Positions 1 to 8,854 of a stretch of 64,000 nt of DNA are shown in pieces. The translations under genes and the position numbers were made by a program. The first letter of the stretch is position 1, and each line of letters begins with the position of its first letter. This stretch comes from Woeseiaceae bacterium (GTDB taxonomy: Bacteria; Pseudomonadota; Gammaproteobacteria; Steroidobacterales; Woeseiaceae): contig JAHEFD010000008.1 of assembly GCA_024640345.1 (NCBI GenBank), positions 1-64,000 of the forward strand. Direction: 5' to 3'. A model generated the notes under the pieces. That model had not been told where the DNA came from and did not search any database. It saw only the letters and a program-made list of their open reading frames with translations.

Positions 1-114
1 GTCATCGGGGAAGACGCCGAAGCTGACCGGGCGCGCGGCTTTCGCGTAACATCCGACGGTTTGACGCTCGTTACCCCGGACATGCTTGGTCAACAACTTC
101 ACTTCACCAGATAA
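1..114 (+). CDS. glgC: Glucose-1-phosphate adenylyltransferase, C-terminal 37 codons (partial)
   Basis: The window opens inside this gene. The frame from base 1 reads 37 residues to a TAA at 112-114. It carries the end typical of GlgC: an acidic IGEDAEAD segment, then G-LTLVTPDML, which matches the conserved (I/V)xLVTxxML tail of bacterial ADP-glucose pyrophosphorylases. GlgC makes ADP-glucose from glucose-1-phosphate and ATP, the first committed step of glycogen synthesis. The glycogen phosphorylase gene begins 65 bases downstream on the same strand, which supports the call. The catalytic part lies outside the window, so intactness cannot be judged. Confidence 0.85.
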   Translation, partial: VIGEDAEADRARGFRVTSDGLTLVTPDMLGQQLHFTR

Positions 115-179
115 TTGACCGCCAACACTAATTTTGAATCGCGCGACACGCCTCGCTGCCTCCGGATGGAGATGAACTA

Positions 180-2687
180 ATGTCCGAACCTGCTGACGAA
201 ACGAGCGGCAACGGCGATATCGACCTGTTACAGGCACCAGACCTGCCGATAACGGCAGACGCGATGTTTTCCGACATCACCCATTACTTCCTGCGAACGC
301 TAGGTCGACGCACCGTTCGCCCGCGCGAGCCTTTTCTTTACCAGGCTGTTGTACTCGCGACCAGGGATCGACTGATGGAACGATGGAACCAGACGCGAAT
401 CGCCGTGCAGCGAAACAATGACCGTCGCGTCTGTTACCTCTCGCTGGAGTTTCTGATGGGTCGCCTGTTACGAAACGCTATGCAAAGCCTCGGAACTGAG
501 GACGAGACAGCCGAAGCACTCGGTCGCCTCGGACTTGAGCTTGAGGAGCTCTATGAACGCGAACAGGATGCCGGCCTCGGCAACGGAGGTTTGGGTCGGC
601 TGGCTGCATGCTTCCTCGACAGCTGTGCGACCCTGAGACTCCCTGTAGTCGGGTATGGCATTCGTTATCACTACGGAATGTTTCATCAACGGATCGACAA
701 CGGCTTCCAGGTTGAGGAACCTGACGACTGGTTGCGGGGCGGATTTCCGTGGGAAATCAAGCGCATTGAGCTCACGCAAAAAATAAAATTTGGCGGGCAC
801 AGTAGCGCCTACACGGACGCCGACGGACAAATCCGACATACGTGGGAGGCGACACACGACGTTCTCGCCATACCGTATGACATCCCGGTTCCGGGTTACC
901 GCAACGATTTCGTCAATACACTTCGCCTGTGGTCCGCCGCCGCTACAGATGAATTCGATCTCGAAGAATTCAATGCGGGCAGTTACACCGATGCGGTCGC
1001 GTCAAAAAATGCGGCCGAAAATATTACGATGGTGCTATACCCGAATGCGGCTACCGAAACCGGCCAGGAATTGAGGCTTCGTCAGCAATATTTCCTGGCG
1101 TCGGCAAGTCTTCAGGATACGCTGAGAAACTGGCAGGAACGCCACGGTGACGATCTCGATCTGTTTGCAAATCGACATTGCTTCCAGCTCAACGACACAC
1201 ATCCTGCAATTGCCGTTCCCGAGCTTATGCGACTACTGATGGATGAGCACGGTGTAAGCTGGGACGGGGCCTGGGAAATCACCAGGACTACCATGGCCTA
1301 CACAAACCACACCTTACTGCCGGAAGCCCTGGAGCAATGGCCGGTAGAGATGTTTCGAAGACTTCTGCCAAGACTCCTGGACATCATCTTTGAAATCAAT
1401 AATCGCCTGCTTGCGGAGATCAGTGATCGCTGGCCTGGCGATGCCGAACGAATTAGAAACATGACACTGATCACCGAAGGCGACTATCCCATGGTGCGCA
1501 TGGCGTACCTCGCAATCGTTGGCAGTTATTCAGTTAACGGCGTTGCCGAACTGCACTCCCGGTTACTGCGAGACGGATTATTTCGCGAGTTTGCCGAGCT
1601 TTGGCCGACGAAATTCAATAACAAGACCAATGGCGTTACACAACGGCGCTGGCTGGCCGCTTGCAATCCAAAACTGGCATCGATGATCAGCGAACGAATC
1701 GGCGAAGGCTGGGTTACAGATCTGGACCAGTTGGGAAAGCTCAGGGAGTATGTTCACGATGCTGAATTCGGGGAACAGTGGCGCAAAGTCAAACTAGCCA
1801 ACAAGGAACGGCTTGCGCGGGAGATCCTCGACCGAACTGGCGTGAATATCGGTACTGGTATGCTGTTTGATGTGCAGGTAAAGCGCATTCATGAGTACAA
1901 ACGGCAGCTCCTGAATTTGTTGCACGTGGTGTATCTGTATGACCGTATCAGACGTGGCGATGCCGAGGATGTTCTGCCAAGAGCTGTTGTCATTGGCGGA
2001 AAAGCGGCCCCGGGCTATGTGATGGCCAAGCACATAATAAAAGGCATAAACAGCGTTGCCGCGACAATCAACGCCGATCCCCTGACGACCGACAAGCTCC
2101 GATTGATCTTCTTTCCTGATTACAACGTGTCGGCGATGGAGTTAATCTGCCCCGCGACCGATCTTTCGGAACAGATATCGACCGCTGGCAAGGAAGCCTC
2201 GGGAACCGGAAACATGAAGCTGATGATGAATGGCGCCGTAACGATCGGTACATTAGACGGCGCCAACGTGGAAATCCTCGAGGCGGTTGGCGAAGACAAT
2301 TTCTTCCTTTTCGGGATGACCGTCGAGCAGATTCAGCAGGCAAGAGATGAATACGATCCGCGTTCACTCATCGCCAATGACGAGGACTTTTCCCGGGTAT
2401 TGGCCCTGCTCGGCAGCGACCACTTCGAAAGCATGGATCCGTCTGCCCGCGATGCCATACTCTATTCTGTTCAAAGTCCTGACGACCCATGGATGACTGC
2501 AGGCGATTTTCGCAGTTTCGTTGACGCCCAACAGCGTGCCAGTAATTGTTATCGCGACGTCACACGCTGGACCGAAATGAGCATTTTGAATACCGCCTCA
2601 AGCGGTCGTTTTTCGACGGATCGAACCATTCGTGATTATAACGAGGACATCTGGCGGCTTACCCCGATCGATATCACGTCGAGATGA
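180..2687 (+). CDS. glgP: Glycogen/starch/alpha-glucan phosphorylase
   Basis: This 835-residue cytoplasmic enzyme phosphorolyses terminal alpha-1,4 glucose units of glycogen to glucose-1-phosphate, using pyridoxal phosphate. Family signatures are clear: the CYLSLEFLMGRLL segment near residue 85, GLGNGGLGRLAACFLDS near 131, the VKRIHEYKRQLLN block near 565, and the PLP-lysine region EASGTGNMKLMMNG with its Lys at about 680. The length fits the family (about 800-840). The ATG at 180 follows a GGAGATGA stretch. Its stop overlaps the start of glgX by four bases (ATGA), so translation of debranching enzyme and phosphorylase is probably coupled, which suits their joint role in glycogen breakdown. 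Confidence 0.97.
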   Translation: MSEPADETSGNGDIDLLQAPDLPITADAMFSDITHYFLRTLGRRTVRPREPFLYQAVVLATRDRLMERWNQTRIAVQRNNDRRVCYLSLEFLMGRLLRNAMQSLGTEDETAEALGRLGLELEELYEREQDAGLGNGGLGRLAACFLDSCATLRLPVVGYGIRYHYGMFHQRIDNGFQVEEPDDWLRGGFPWEIKRIELTQKIKFGGHSSAYTDADGQIRHTWEATHDVLAIPYDIPVPGYRNDFVNTLRLWSAAATDEFDLEEFNAGSYTDAVASKNAAENITMVLYPNAATETGQELRLRQQYFLASASLQDTLRNWQERHGDDLDLFANRHCFQLNDTHPAIAVPELMRLLMDEHGVSWDGAWEITRTTMAYTNHTLLPEALEQWPVEMFRRLLPRLLDIIFEINNRLLAEISDRWPGDAERIRNMTLITEGDYPMVRMAYLAIVGSYSVNGVAELHSRLLRDGLFREFAELWPTKFNNKTNGVTQRRWLAACNPKLASMISERIGEGWVTDLDQLGKLREYVHDAEFGEQWRKVKLANKERLAREILDRTGVNIGTGMLFDVQVKRIHEYKRQLLNLLHVVYLYDRIRRGDAEDVLPRAVVIGGKAAPGYVMAKHIIKGINSVAATINADPLTTDKLRLIFFPDYNVSAMELICPATDLSEQISTAGKEASGTGNMKLMMNGAVTIGTLDGANVEILEAVGEDNFFLFGMTVEQIQQARDEYDPRSLIANDEDFSRVLALLGSDHFESMDPSARDAILYSVQSPDDPWMTAGDFRSFVDAQQRASNCYRDVTRWTEMSILNTASSGRFSTDRTIRDYNEDIWRLTPIDITSR

Positions 2688-4762
2688 TTGAGGCCGGAAG
2701 CCCCTCGCCGCCAGGCGCGCACTTTGACGGAGATGGTGTCAATTTCGCGCTGTTCTCCTCATCCGCAAGCAGCGTCGAACTTTGCCTGTTTGATGACGAT
2801 GCGCACGAGGTCAGACGCATCTGCCTGCCTCAGCGAACAGGCGACATCTGGCATGGCTATATTCCGCGATGTGCCGCAGATCAACGCTATGGATATCGCG
2901 TTCATGGCGCATATGATCCCGATGAGGGTCTTCGGTCTAACGCGAACAAATTATTGCTTGACCCTTACGCGAGAAAACTTGAAGGCGAGTTTCGCTGGTC
3001 GCCGGCGGTATTCGACTTCACCGAGAAGAATGGCGCTTACCTGCGGAATGATTTGGACAGTGCGGCTTTCGTACCCAAATGCGTCGTGACCGATCAGCCT
3101 CAACGCGCGAACCCGGCAAGACCCGCAATTCCATGGGCAGATACGATTATTTACGAGGCGAATGTTCGCGGGTACACAATGCGCCACCCGGATGTTTCCC
3201 GGTCTGATCGTGGTCGTTTTCGCGGTATGACGAACGCAAGCATCCTCGCCCATCTCAAGTCGCTGGGAATAACGACGATCGAACTGATGCCTGTGCAGAC
3301 TTTTGTCGATGAGCAATTCCTGGTCAAACGCGGGCTGCGAAACTTCTGGGGCTACAACACACTCAGTTTTTTCGTGCCCGACGCTCGTTACGCGGCCGGG
3401 AACGCACATGCCGAGTTTGTCGAGATGGTCAACACTATCCATGATGCCGGCATGGAAGTTTTGCTGGACATCGCTTACAACCATACCGCGGAAAGTAACA
3501 CGCTCGGCCCGACCGTCAGCTTTCGCGGAATCGATAATCTTTCCTATTACCGGACGTCACCTCGAAACCGCGGTGAGTATGTCAATCACACCGGCTGCGG
3601 TAACACGATCAATACCGACCACCCCCAGGTCCGGGCGCTGATTACGAACAACATGCGTTACTGGGTCGAGGAAATGGGCGTGGATGGTTTTCGATTCGAC
3701 CTCGCGACTATTCTCGGGCGGTCTGCAAATGGCTTTACCAGGGATCATCCCTTGTGGCACACCATCGAAAATGATCCGGTACTGGGCAACGTAAAGCTGG
3801 TTGCCGAACCCTGGGACCCGGGACCGGACGGCTACCAGCTTGGAGAATTCCCGGCGTACTTCGCCGAGTGGAATGACAAATACAGAGACTCGGTGCGTCG
3901 ATACTGGCGTGCCGATCCGGGAGAGGCAGCAAAGTTTGCCGGGCGACTGCTTGGATCGGCTGATGTGTTCGAGAGCAGCAAGCGGGGACCTCACCGCAGT
4001 ATCAACCTTCTGACTGCCCACGATGGCTTCACGCTATCTGATCTCGTTTCCTTCGAGAAGCGACACAACCGCAACAATGGTGAGCAGAACCAGGATGGAC
4101 ACCAGCATAACTTCAGTTGCAACTACGGCGTCGAAGGAGTGACCGCCGATGAGTCAATAAATGCAACCAGGAGAAAACAACGGCTCAACATGCTGGCGAC
4201 ACTTTTGTTTTCTCAAGGCACACCAATGCTGCTCGCTGGCGACGAACTGGGCAATTCCCAACAGGGCAATAACAATGCGTATGCGCAAGATAACGAAACG
4301 GGCTGGCTTGACTGGTCAGGCCTGGAAACCGACCCGGGCTTCGTGACCTCCGTTGCCAGGATGATCGAACTTCGGCGCAACGTTGCACTTGTCAGGCAGG
4401 ACGGATATCTGCACGGCCAGTCAATCAATGACGAGGGGTGGAGGGACATCACGTGGTTGAGACCGGATGGTCAGCCGGTGCTACCCGATGACTGGCCGAA
4501 TATTCTCGCGCTCGCTGTCCTGCTGGCGGCAACATCAGCCTCGCAGCAAGAGCGCTATTTCGCCGCCGCGTTATTTTTCAATCCAACTTCGGAACCCGTG
4601 GAGTTTCAGCTGCCGACGCCACGTGATGGAGCAACATGGCACACGGAATTCGCGACTGGTCCCGGGAAGGCGATCGAGGTCAACCAAACCTCGCTCACAC
4701 TGTCAAACAGATCAATCGCGTTGCTCACACTGACCGGAAACGACGGGGATTCGGAAGCATAA
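2684..4762 (+). CDS. glgX: Glycogen debranching enzyme GlgX (isoamylase-type, GH13)
   Basis: This 692-residue enzyme hydrolyses alpha-1,6 branches of phosphorylase-limit glycogen. Domains in order: an N-terminal CBM48/E-set sandwich (about 1-130, starting SPPGAHFDGDGVNFALFSS), a GH13 TIM barrel, and a C-terminal beta domain. Active-site motifs are visible: GVDGFRFDLA (nucleophile Asp about 339), VAEPWD (acid/base Glu about 375) and LLTAHDGF (Asp about 447). The TTIELMPV and GYNTLSFF segments are typical of GlgX/TreX. Start and glgP stop share ATGA. A 52-base gap follows before the next gene, so the downstream accessory genes may belong to the same transcript. Confidence 0.96.
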   Translation: MIEAGSPSPPGAHFDGDGVNFALFSSSASSVELCLFDDDAHEVRRICLPQRTGDIWHGYIPRCAADQRYGYRVHGAYDPDEGLRSNANKLLLDPYARKLEGEFRWSPAVFDFTEKNGAYLRNDLDSAAFVPKCVVTDQPQRANPARPAIPWADTIIYEANVRGYTMRHPDVSRSDRGRFRGMTNASILAHLKSLGITTIELMPVQTFVDEQFLVKRGLRNFWGYNTLSFFVPDARYAAGNAHAEFVEMVNTIHDAGMEVLLDIAYNHTAESNTLGPTVSFRGIDNLSYYRTSPRNRGEYVNHTGCGNTINTDHPQVRALITNNMRYWVEEMGVDGFRFDLATILGRSANGFTRDHPLWHTIENDPVLGNVKLVAEPWDPGPDGYQLGEFPAYFAEWNDKYRDSVRRYWRADPGEAAKFAGRLLGSADVFESSKRGPHRSINLLTAHDGFTLSDLVSFEKRHNRNNGEQNQDGHQHNFSCNYGVEGVTADESINATRRKQRLNMLATLLFSQGTPMLLAGDELGNSQQGNNNAYAQDNETGWLDWSGLETDPGFVTSVARMIELRRNVALVRQDGYLHGQSINDEGWRDITWLRPDGQPVLPDDWPNILALAVLLAATSASQQERYFAAALFFNPTSEPVEFQLPTPRDGATWHTEFATGPGKAIEVNQTSLTLSNRSIALLTLTGNDGDSEA

Positions 4763-4814
4763 GGGCAGTTGCACCAATCGGTCTCAATAGCGCTATGATG
4801 TCTGTCCAGGGAAT

Positions 4815-5492
4815 ATGATCATGAACAAAATCCTCCTCAGCTTGCTTTTTCTCGTGCTGGCGGCCGCAGCGAAACCGACCGTCGCTCAGGACGAGCGCTC
4901 GCTCTTCACGCTCGATGACCAGGTCTGGGTTCTCTTCTACGACCTGCCATCACGTCGCTTCCGCTCCATCCGCGATGCGTTTATCGGCGGCAGAACAGAT
5001 GATGCCCGTCGCGATCTCGAGGTCAGCGAGGCGTTCCTGCGCGCCGAGATCACGCGCGCGATACCCGTCCTGGTTCCACCGATGACGGAAGTCGCCGATC
5101 GCCTGCGCACAATTCGCGAGCAGATAACGGCGCCAGAAACCACCGTGCGCGACCTGGATCCGGTTTTCGCCAGGGCGCACTGGCTTTTATCACAACACTA
5201 CCTGACGCTGGCGACGGAGGCGCGCGACGCCGGGCGACACAAAAGCGCGGGCAACTATCTTTGGGCCACGGCACACCACATGGAGCGGGCGGTCCTCTGG
5301 TCGGATGCAAAAATTGATCGCAAACTACTCGGTGCGCTCGATAATATGCGGACAATGGCTGACCGATTGCGAAACGGCGACCGGCCAGAACGAGTTTACC
5401 GGGACAAGCCGATCGATAATGCGCGCCGAACGCTGTTCGAGCTGGGACGTTATCTCGATCGCAAGGTTTGGGTCCAACCGGTTCCGATGTGA
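4815..5492 (+). CDS. Predicted exported helical protein of unknown function
   Basis: This 225-residue protein begins with a clear Sec signal peptide: lysine, then LLSLLFLVLAAAA, with likely cleavage after TVAQ. The rest is predicted helical, with charged heptad-like stretches (for example the segment around ARRDLEVSEAFLRAEI) and several conserved-looking Trp/Tyr/His positions (DDQVWVLFYDLPSRRFRSI, HYLTLATEARDAGRHKSAG). It loosely recalls helical periplasmic proteins such as YfdX, but I do not recognise the family. A second in-frame ATG at 4821 is an equally good start; AGGGAA lies just upstream. It sits between glgX and an ATP-grasp gene whose GTG start overlaps its stop (GTGA), so an exported protein appears to be co-expressed with cytoplasmic glycogen enzymes. 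Confidence 0.75.
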   Translation: MIMNKILLSLLFLVLAAAAKPTVAQDERSLFTLDDQVWVLFYDLPSRRFRSIRDAFIGGRTDDARRDLEVSEAFLRAEITRAIPVLVPPMTEVADRLRTIREQITAPETTVRDLDPVFARAHWLLSQHYLTLATEARDAGRHKSAGNYLWATAHHMERAVLWSDAKIDRKLLGALDNMRTMADRLRNGDRPERVYRDKPIDNARRTLFELGRYLDRKVWVQPVPM

Positions 5493-6712
5493 CACAGCAC
5501 GTTATTTTTGTGGCGCCATTCTTTATGGATGCGACGCTGTCATTCATCGAGGGCGCGACGCATCTTCCCGATACGCGGTTGACTGTCATCAGCCAGGACC
5601 CGGCAGAACGAATTCCCGCCCACATCCGGCAACGAGTGGCCGGCCACTGGCGTGTTGAAGATGGACTGGACCCGCAGCAACTGGTCAATGCCGCACGTAA
5701 TCTTGAGCGCAGCTTCGGCAAAGCCAGGAGAATGATTGGTGCACTCGAACAGCTGCAGGTTCCGCTTGCAGTCGCTCGTGAGGCCCTCGGAATCGCGGGC
5801 CTGAGCGTTGATGCCAGCATTAATTTTCGTGACAAGTCACGAATGAAAAACGTGTTGCGCGAGGCCGGAATCCCTTGCGCAAGACACGCCCTGGTCGGCG
5901 AACGAAGCCAAGCAGAAGCGTTCGCCGCGAAAGTTGGTTTTCCCGTCGTTGTAAAACCACCGGCAGGTGCCGGTGGCAAAGGCACGTTCCGACTTGATAG
6001 CAGTCATGACCTCGTGCAATTTCTCGATCGATATCCCGTCGATGCAGAGCGGCCGTCCCTGTTCGAGGAATTCGTGCGCGGCACTGAATACTCGTTCGAT
6101 AGCGTAATGATAGCGGGGCGTCCGGTATGGCATTCCATTTCGCGTTACATGCCCTCGCCGCTGGAGGTCCTGGAAAATGACTGGATACAGTGGTGCGTCA
6201 TGCTGCCACGAGATGTCAGCGGGCCCGAGTTCGATCCGATCAGGAAGGCCGGGTTTGCCGGCGTCAAAGCCCTTGGCCTGGAAACAGGGCTTAGCCACAT
6301 GGAATGGTTCCGCCTCAACGATGGCAGAATTGCCATTTCGGAAGTGGGCGCACGACCCCCGGGCGCTCAATTTACGTCGCTTCTTTCCTACGCACACGAC
6401 ATGAATTTCTACCGCGCCTGGCCGCACCTGCTGGTATTCGACGAATTCGCAGCCCCCGAGCGGCGCTATGCCGCCGGTGCTGCCTATATTCGCGGCCAGG
6501 GCCGCGGCCGGGTACACCGCATAACCGGACTTGACGAGGCGCAGCGTCGATTCGGATCGCTGGTCGTCGAAGCAAAGCTGCCACACGAAGGGCAGCCACC
6601 ATCCGACAGCTATGAGGGTGATGGATACATCATTGTTCGCCACCCCGATACCGAAGTCGTACAACATGCTTTGCAGACCATCGTGCAAATCATTCGCGTC
6701 GAACTGGCCTGA
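5489..6712 (+). CDS. ATP-grasp ligase, paralogue A
   Basis: This 407-residue protein belongs to the ATP-grasp superfamily of carboxylate-amine/thiol ligases. Visible are a pre-ATP-grasp Rossmann-like N-terminus (HVIFVAPFFMDATL), a linker with NFRDKSRMKNVLREAGIPC, the ATP-binding lysine and glycine-rich loop FPVVVKPPAGAGGKGTF, the lid segment FEEFVRGTEYSFD, and the metal-site strand HMEWFRLNDGRIAISEVGAR. It is clearly related to the genes at 11082-12299 and 13859-15079. The start is taken as the GTG at 5489, which overlaps the preceding stop (GTGA); a TTG at 5468 is also in frame. The substrate cannot be read from sequence. No Mur-ligase or carboxylase domain is fused. Confidence 0.88.
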   Translation: MTQHVIFVAPFFMDATLSFIEGATHLPDTRLTVISQDPAERIPAHIRQRVAGHWRVEDGLDPQQLVNAARNLERSFGKARRMIGALEQLQVPLAVAREALGIAGLSVDASINFRDKSRMKNVLREAGIPCARHALVGERSQAEAFAAKVGFPVVVKPPAGAGGKGTFRLDSSHDLVQFLDRYPVDAERPSLFEEFVRGTEYSFDSVMIAGRPVWHSISRYMPSPLEVLENDWIQWCVMLPRDVSGPEFDPIRKAGFAGVKALGLETGLSHMEWFRLNDGRIAISEVGARPPGAQFTSLLSYAHDMNFYRAWPHLLVFDEFAAPERRYAAGAAYIRGQGRGRVHRITGLDEAQRRFGSLVVEAKLPHEGQPPSDSYEGDGYIIVRHPDTEVVQHALQTIVQIIRVELA

Positions 6713-6718
6713 TTGCCC

Positions 6719-7651
6719 ATGCCGCAACGACTGCTACTCGGACCGCAGCGCCCCGTCACCAATCTTGGCCAGGTTGTCGCCGATGCCGATATTCCCCGCG
6801 ATTCTATCGCGGTCATCTCGGCCGGTTGGCAGGAGGCAGAGGGCGATATCGATGATGTGCGGGAGCTTGTTCCCGGCAACCTTGTCGACCTTAATCTTTA
6901 TCACCGTGCCGAAGAAGTATTTTCCGCCGACAAGGATTTGCATGAGGCCCACCGGGAACGCCAGGACCAGTTGAAAGAATTGCAACGACTGTATCGACTG
7001 CGATTGCGACAGTTGATGATTGCGGCCCGACAATTGGGACGCAGTAGCGCTAACGCCGATATGGTTGCCGCGGAAGAGCGTCATGCCATCTCGCAGCTAC
7101 GAGCACTTGACCGGCACCATCTCGGCCGGATCGAATCGATACATAAGGCGTTTGACGACAGGGTCAGCATCGCCTGTTCGGGCGCTCTTCTGGATCAGGC
7201 GAACGCTGTCAGGAAGATCCTGGAGGATTGCCCCACTGTACTCATCACCGGTGGCAACGTCATTGTATTGCTGAACAGGCTTCGACTGTTCGGTGTCGAC
7301 CGCCTGCTTGCAGAAAAACACCTTATCGCCTGGTCGGCTGGCGCAATGGTGCTCTCCGACCTGATTGTTCTTTATCACGACAAAACGCCACAGGGGCGAC
7401 GCGATGCGGAGGTGTTCAGTACCGGAGCCGGCGTGTTGCCCGGGTACGTTTTTTTGCCGGATGCACGACGACGGCTGAAGGACAACGACGCAGTGCGGGT
7501 CGGCCTGTTTTCTCGCAGGTTTTCACCGGCGACGGCAGTCACCCTGGACAGCGGATCCGTACTACAGTTCGAGGGTACCGGCTTCCAACGGGCGGTTGAT
7601 GTCCGGCGCCTGACCAACAAGGGTCGGCTGGCCAGGGTACGAACACCTTGA
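6719..7651 (+). CDS. Peptidase S51 / cyanophycinase-like protein
   Basis: This 310-residue protein has a class I glutamine-amidotransferase-like fold of the S51 type. The N-terminal strand RLLLGPQRP, the VLITGGNVIVLLNRL segment and the nucleophile elbow AWSAGAMVLSD (Ser about 206) match the GGN/D...GxSAGA pattern of dipeptidase E and cyanophycinase; here a Trp replaces the usual residue before Ser. Between the first strands and the nucleophile lies a long charged helical insertion (about residues 75-130), making it longer than PepE (about 230). Family members hydrolyse Asp-X or beta-Asp-Arg peptides. It starts at ATG 6719, six bases after paralogue A; an in-frame TTG lies at 6713. Its stop is coupled to the next gene. 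Hydrolysis of an amide product made by the neighbouring ligases is inference. Confidence 0.8.
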   Translation: MPQRLLLGPQRPVTNLGQVVADADIPRDSIAVISAGWQEAEGDIDDVRELVPGNLVDLNLYHRAEEVFSADKDLHEAHRERQDQLKELQRLYRLRLRQLMIAARQLGRSSANADMVAAEERHAISQLRALDRHHLGRIESIHKAFDDRVSIACSGALLDQANAVRKILEDCPTVLITGGNVIVLLNRLRLFGVDRLLAEKHLIAWSAGAMVLSDLIVLYHDKTPQGRRDAEVFSTGAGVLPGYVFLPDARRRLKDNDAVRVGLFSRRFSPATAVTLDSGSVLQFEGTGFQRAVDVRRLTNKGRLARVRTP

Positions 7652-8784
7652 ACGCATTACTGAGAAAACTGTTCCGCAAGGGAACGCCGACTGCGGCGGA
7701 CATCAATGCTTTTTTGAGTACCGCGAATTTTCCGCTGGTGGACGGAAGCGACGTTACCTTTGTATTTCGCGGCCAGGCTGACGCCGTCAATTTGCGCTGC
7801 TGGATATCCGGTCTTAACACCGCCCAGCCTTTTCAGGCGCTGGCCGATACAGACCTGTGGGCGGTGACAATTGAACTGCCTGCAGGATCCCGCATCGAGT
7901 ACAAATTTGAAGTTGTAAAAAGTGGCCATCGACAGCTGATCCTGGACCCACTCAATGATGTCCTGGCGCACGATCCATTTGGTGCCAACTCGGTATGCCA
8001 GGGATCCGGTTACGTTCGTCCGGCCTGGACACTGCATGACCCGGAAGCACGCAAAGGGTCCATAGCAATCGAAACGATCGACAGTCGGCAATTCAAAGAG
8101 AAGCGAGAGATCCAGGTTTATTTGCCGGCACGATTTCGTCGCAACAGACGTTATCCACTGCTGATCGTCCACGACGGCACGGACTATCTTCGCTTCGCGG
8201 ACCTGCAAATCGTATTGGATAATCTGACCCACAATCTTGAAATTCCACAGATGATTGTGGCACTGACCCAGTCACGCGATCGACTGAAGGAATACGCGGC
8301 AGACGACAGGCATGCTGCTTACCTCGCGGACGAGCTTCTGCCTTATCTGTCAGGCACGTTCCCACTAATAGATGAACCGCGGTCGCGGGGTATCATGGGA
8401 GCCAGCTTTGGCGGTGTTGCGGCATTGCACACGGCATGGCGATTCCCAGGTCGTTTCGGTCGCCTTTTATTGCAGTCCGGTTCATTCGCTTTTAGCGACC
8501 TGGGACGCCACGAGCGCGGCCCGGTATTTGACCCGGTTGTTCGGTTTATGAACGAGTTTCGCGAGAAGCCGGGGCAGCCTGCAGAGAAAATGTACATGAG
8601 CTGCGGTATTTACGAGTCTCTGATTTACGAAAACCGATCACTCGTGCCGCTCCTGCAGAAACAGGGAATCGAAATCCGGTTCGAGGAAGCAAGGGACGCT
8701 CATAACTGGGAAAACTGGCGCGATCGGTTGCAAAATGGGCTCTCATCACTTTTTCCCGGACCCGTCTGGATGGTTTACGAGTAA
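7648..8784 (+). CDS. Alpha/beta-hydrolase esterase with N-terminal E-set (CBM48/AMPK-like) domain
   Basis: This 378-residue protein uses a TTG start that overlaps the S51 gene's stop (TTGA). Residues about 25-125 form a beta-sandwich with the pattern of CBM48/AMPK-beta or enterochelin-esterase N domains (VTFVFRG...VNLRCWISG...LWAVTIELPAGSRIEYKFEV, then LDPLNDVLAHDPFG). Residues about 150-370 are an esterase-D/Fes-type hydrolase: the strand YPLLIVHDGTDY, nucleophile motif GASFGG (Ser about 253) and catalytic-His motif AHNWENWRD (His about 352). No signal peptide is seen, so it should be cytoplasmic. The N domain could place the enzyme on an alpha-glucan or could be structural. It probably cleaves an ester; the substrate is unknown. 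Confidence 0.85.
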   Translation: MNALLRKLFRKGTPTAADINAFLSTANFPLVDGSDVTFVFRGQADAVNLRCWISGLNTAQPFQALADTDLWAVTIELPAGSRIEYKFEVVKSGHRQLILDPLNDVLAHDPFGANSVCQGSGYVRPAWTLHDPEARKGSIAIETIDSRQFKEKREIQVYLPARFRRNRRYPLLIVHDGTDYLRFADLQIVLDNLTHNLEIPQMIVALTQSRDRLKEYAADDRHAAYLADELLPYLSGTFPLIDEPRSRGIMGASFGGVAALHTAWRFPGRFGRLLLQSGSFAFSDLGRHERGPVFDPVVRFMNEFREKPGQPAEKMYMSCGIYESLIYENRSLVPLLQKQGIEIRFEEARDAHNWENWRDRLQNGLSSLFPGPVWMVYE

Positions 8785-8854
8785 CATCAGCAAAATCCAG
8801 ACTAATTATCATGCTGAGATTTTCTAGTTTGCAGCACTAACCAAGGACAATATT

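Noticed and set aside
5050-5985. Long open frame (311 codons) on the minus strand
   Set aside because: It runs antisense to the exported protein and ATP-grasp A, has Arg/Ser/Ala-biased composition without any motif, and both plus-strand genes are well supported.
5837-6727. Minus-strand frame of 296 codons
   Set aside because: Antisense to ATP-grasp A, whose motifs lie in the plus frame; no recognisable domain in the minus frame.
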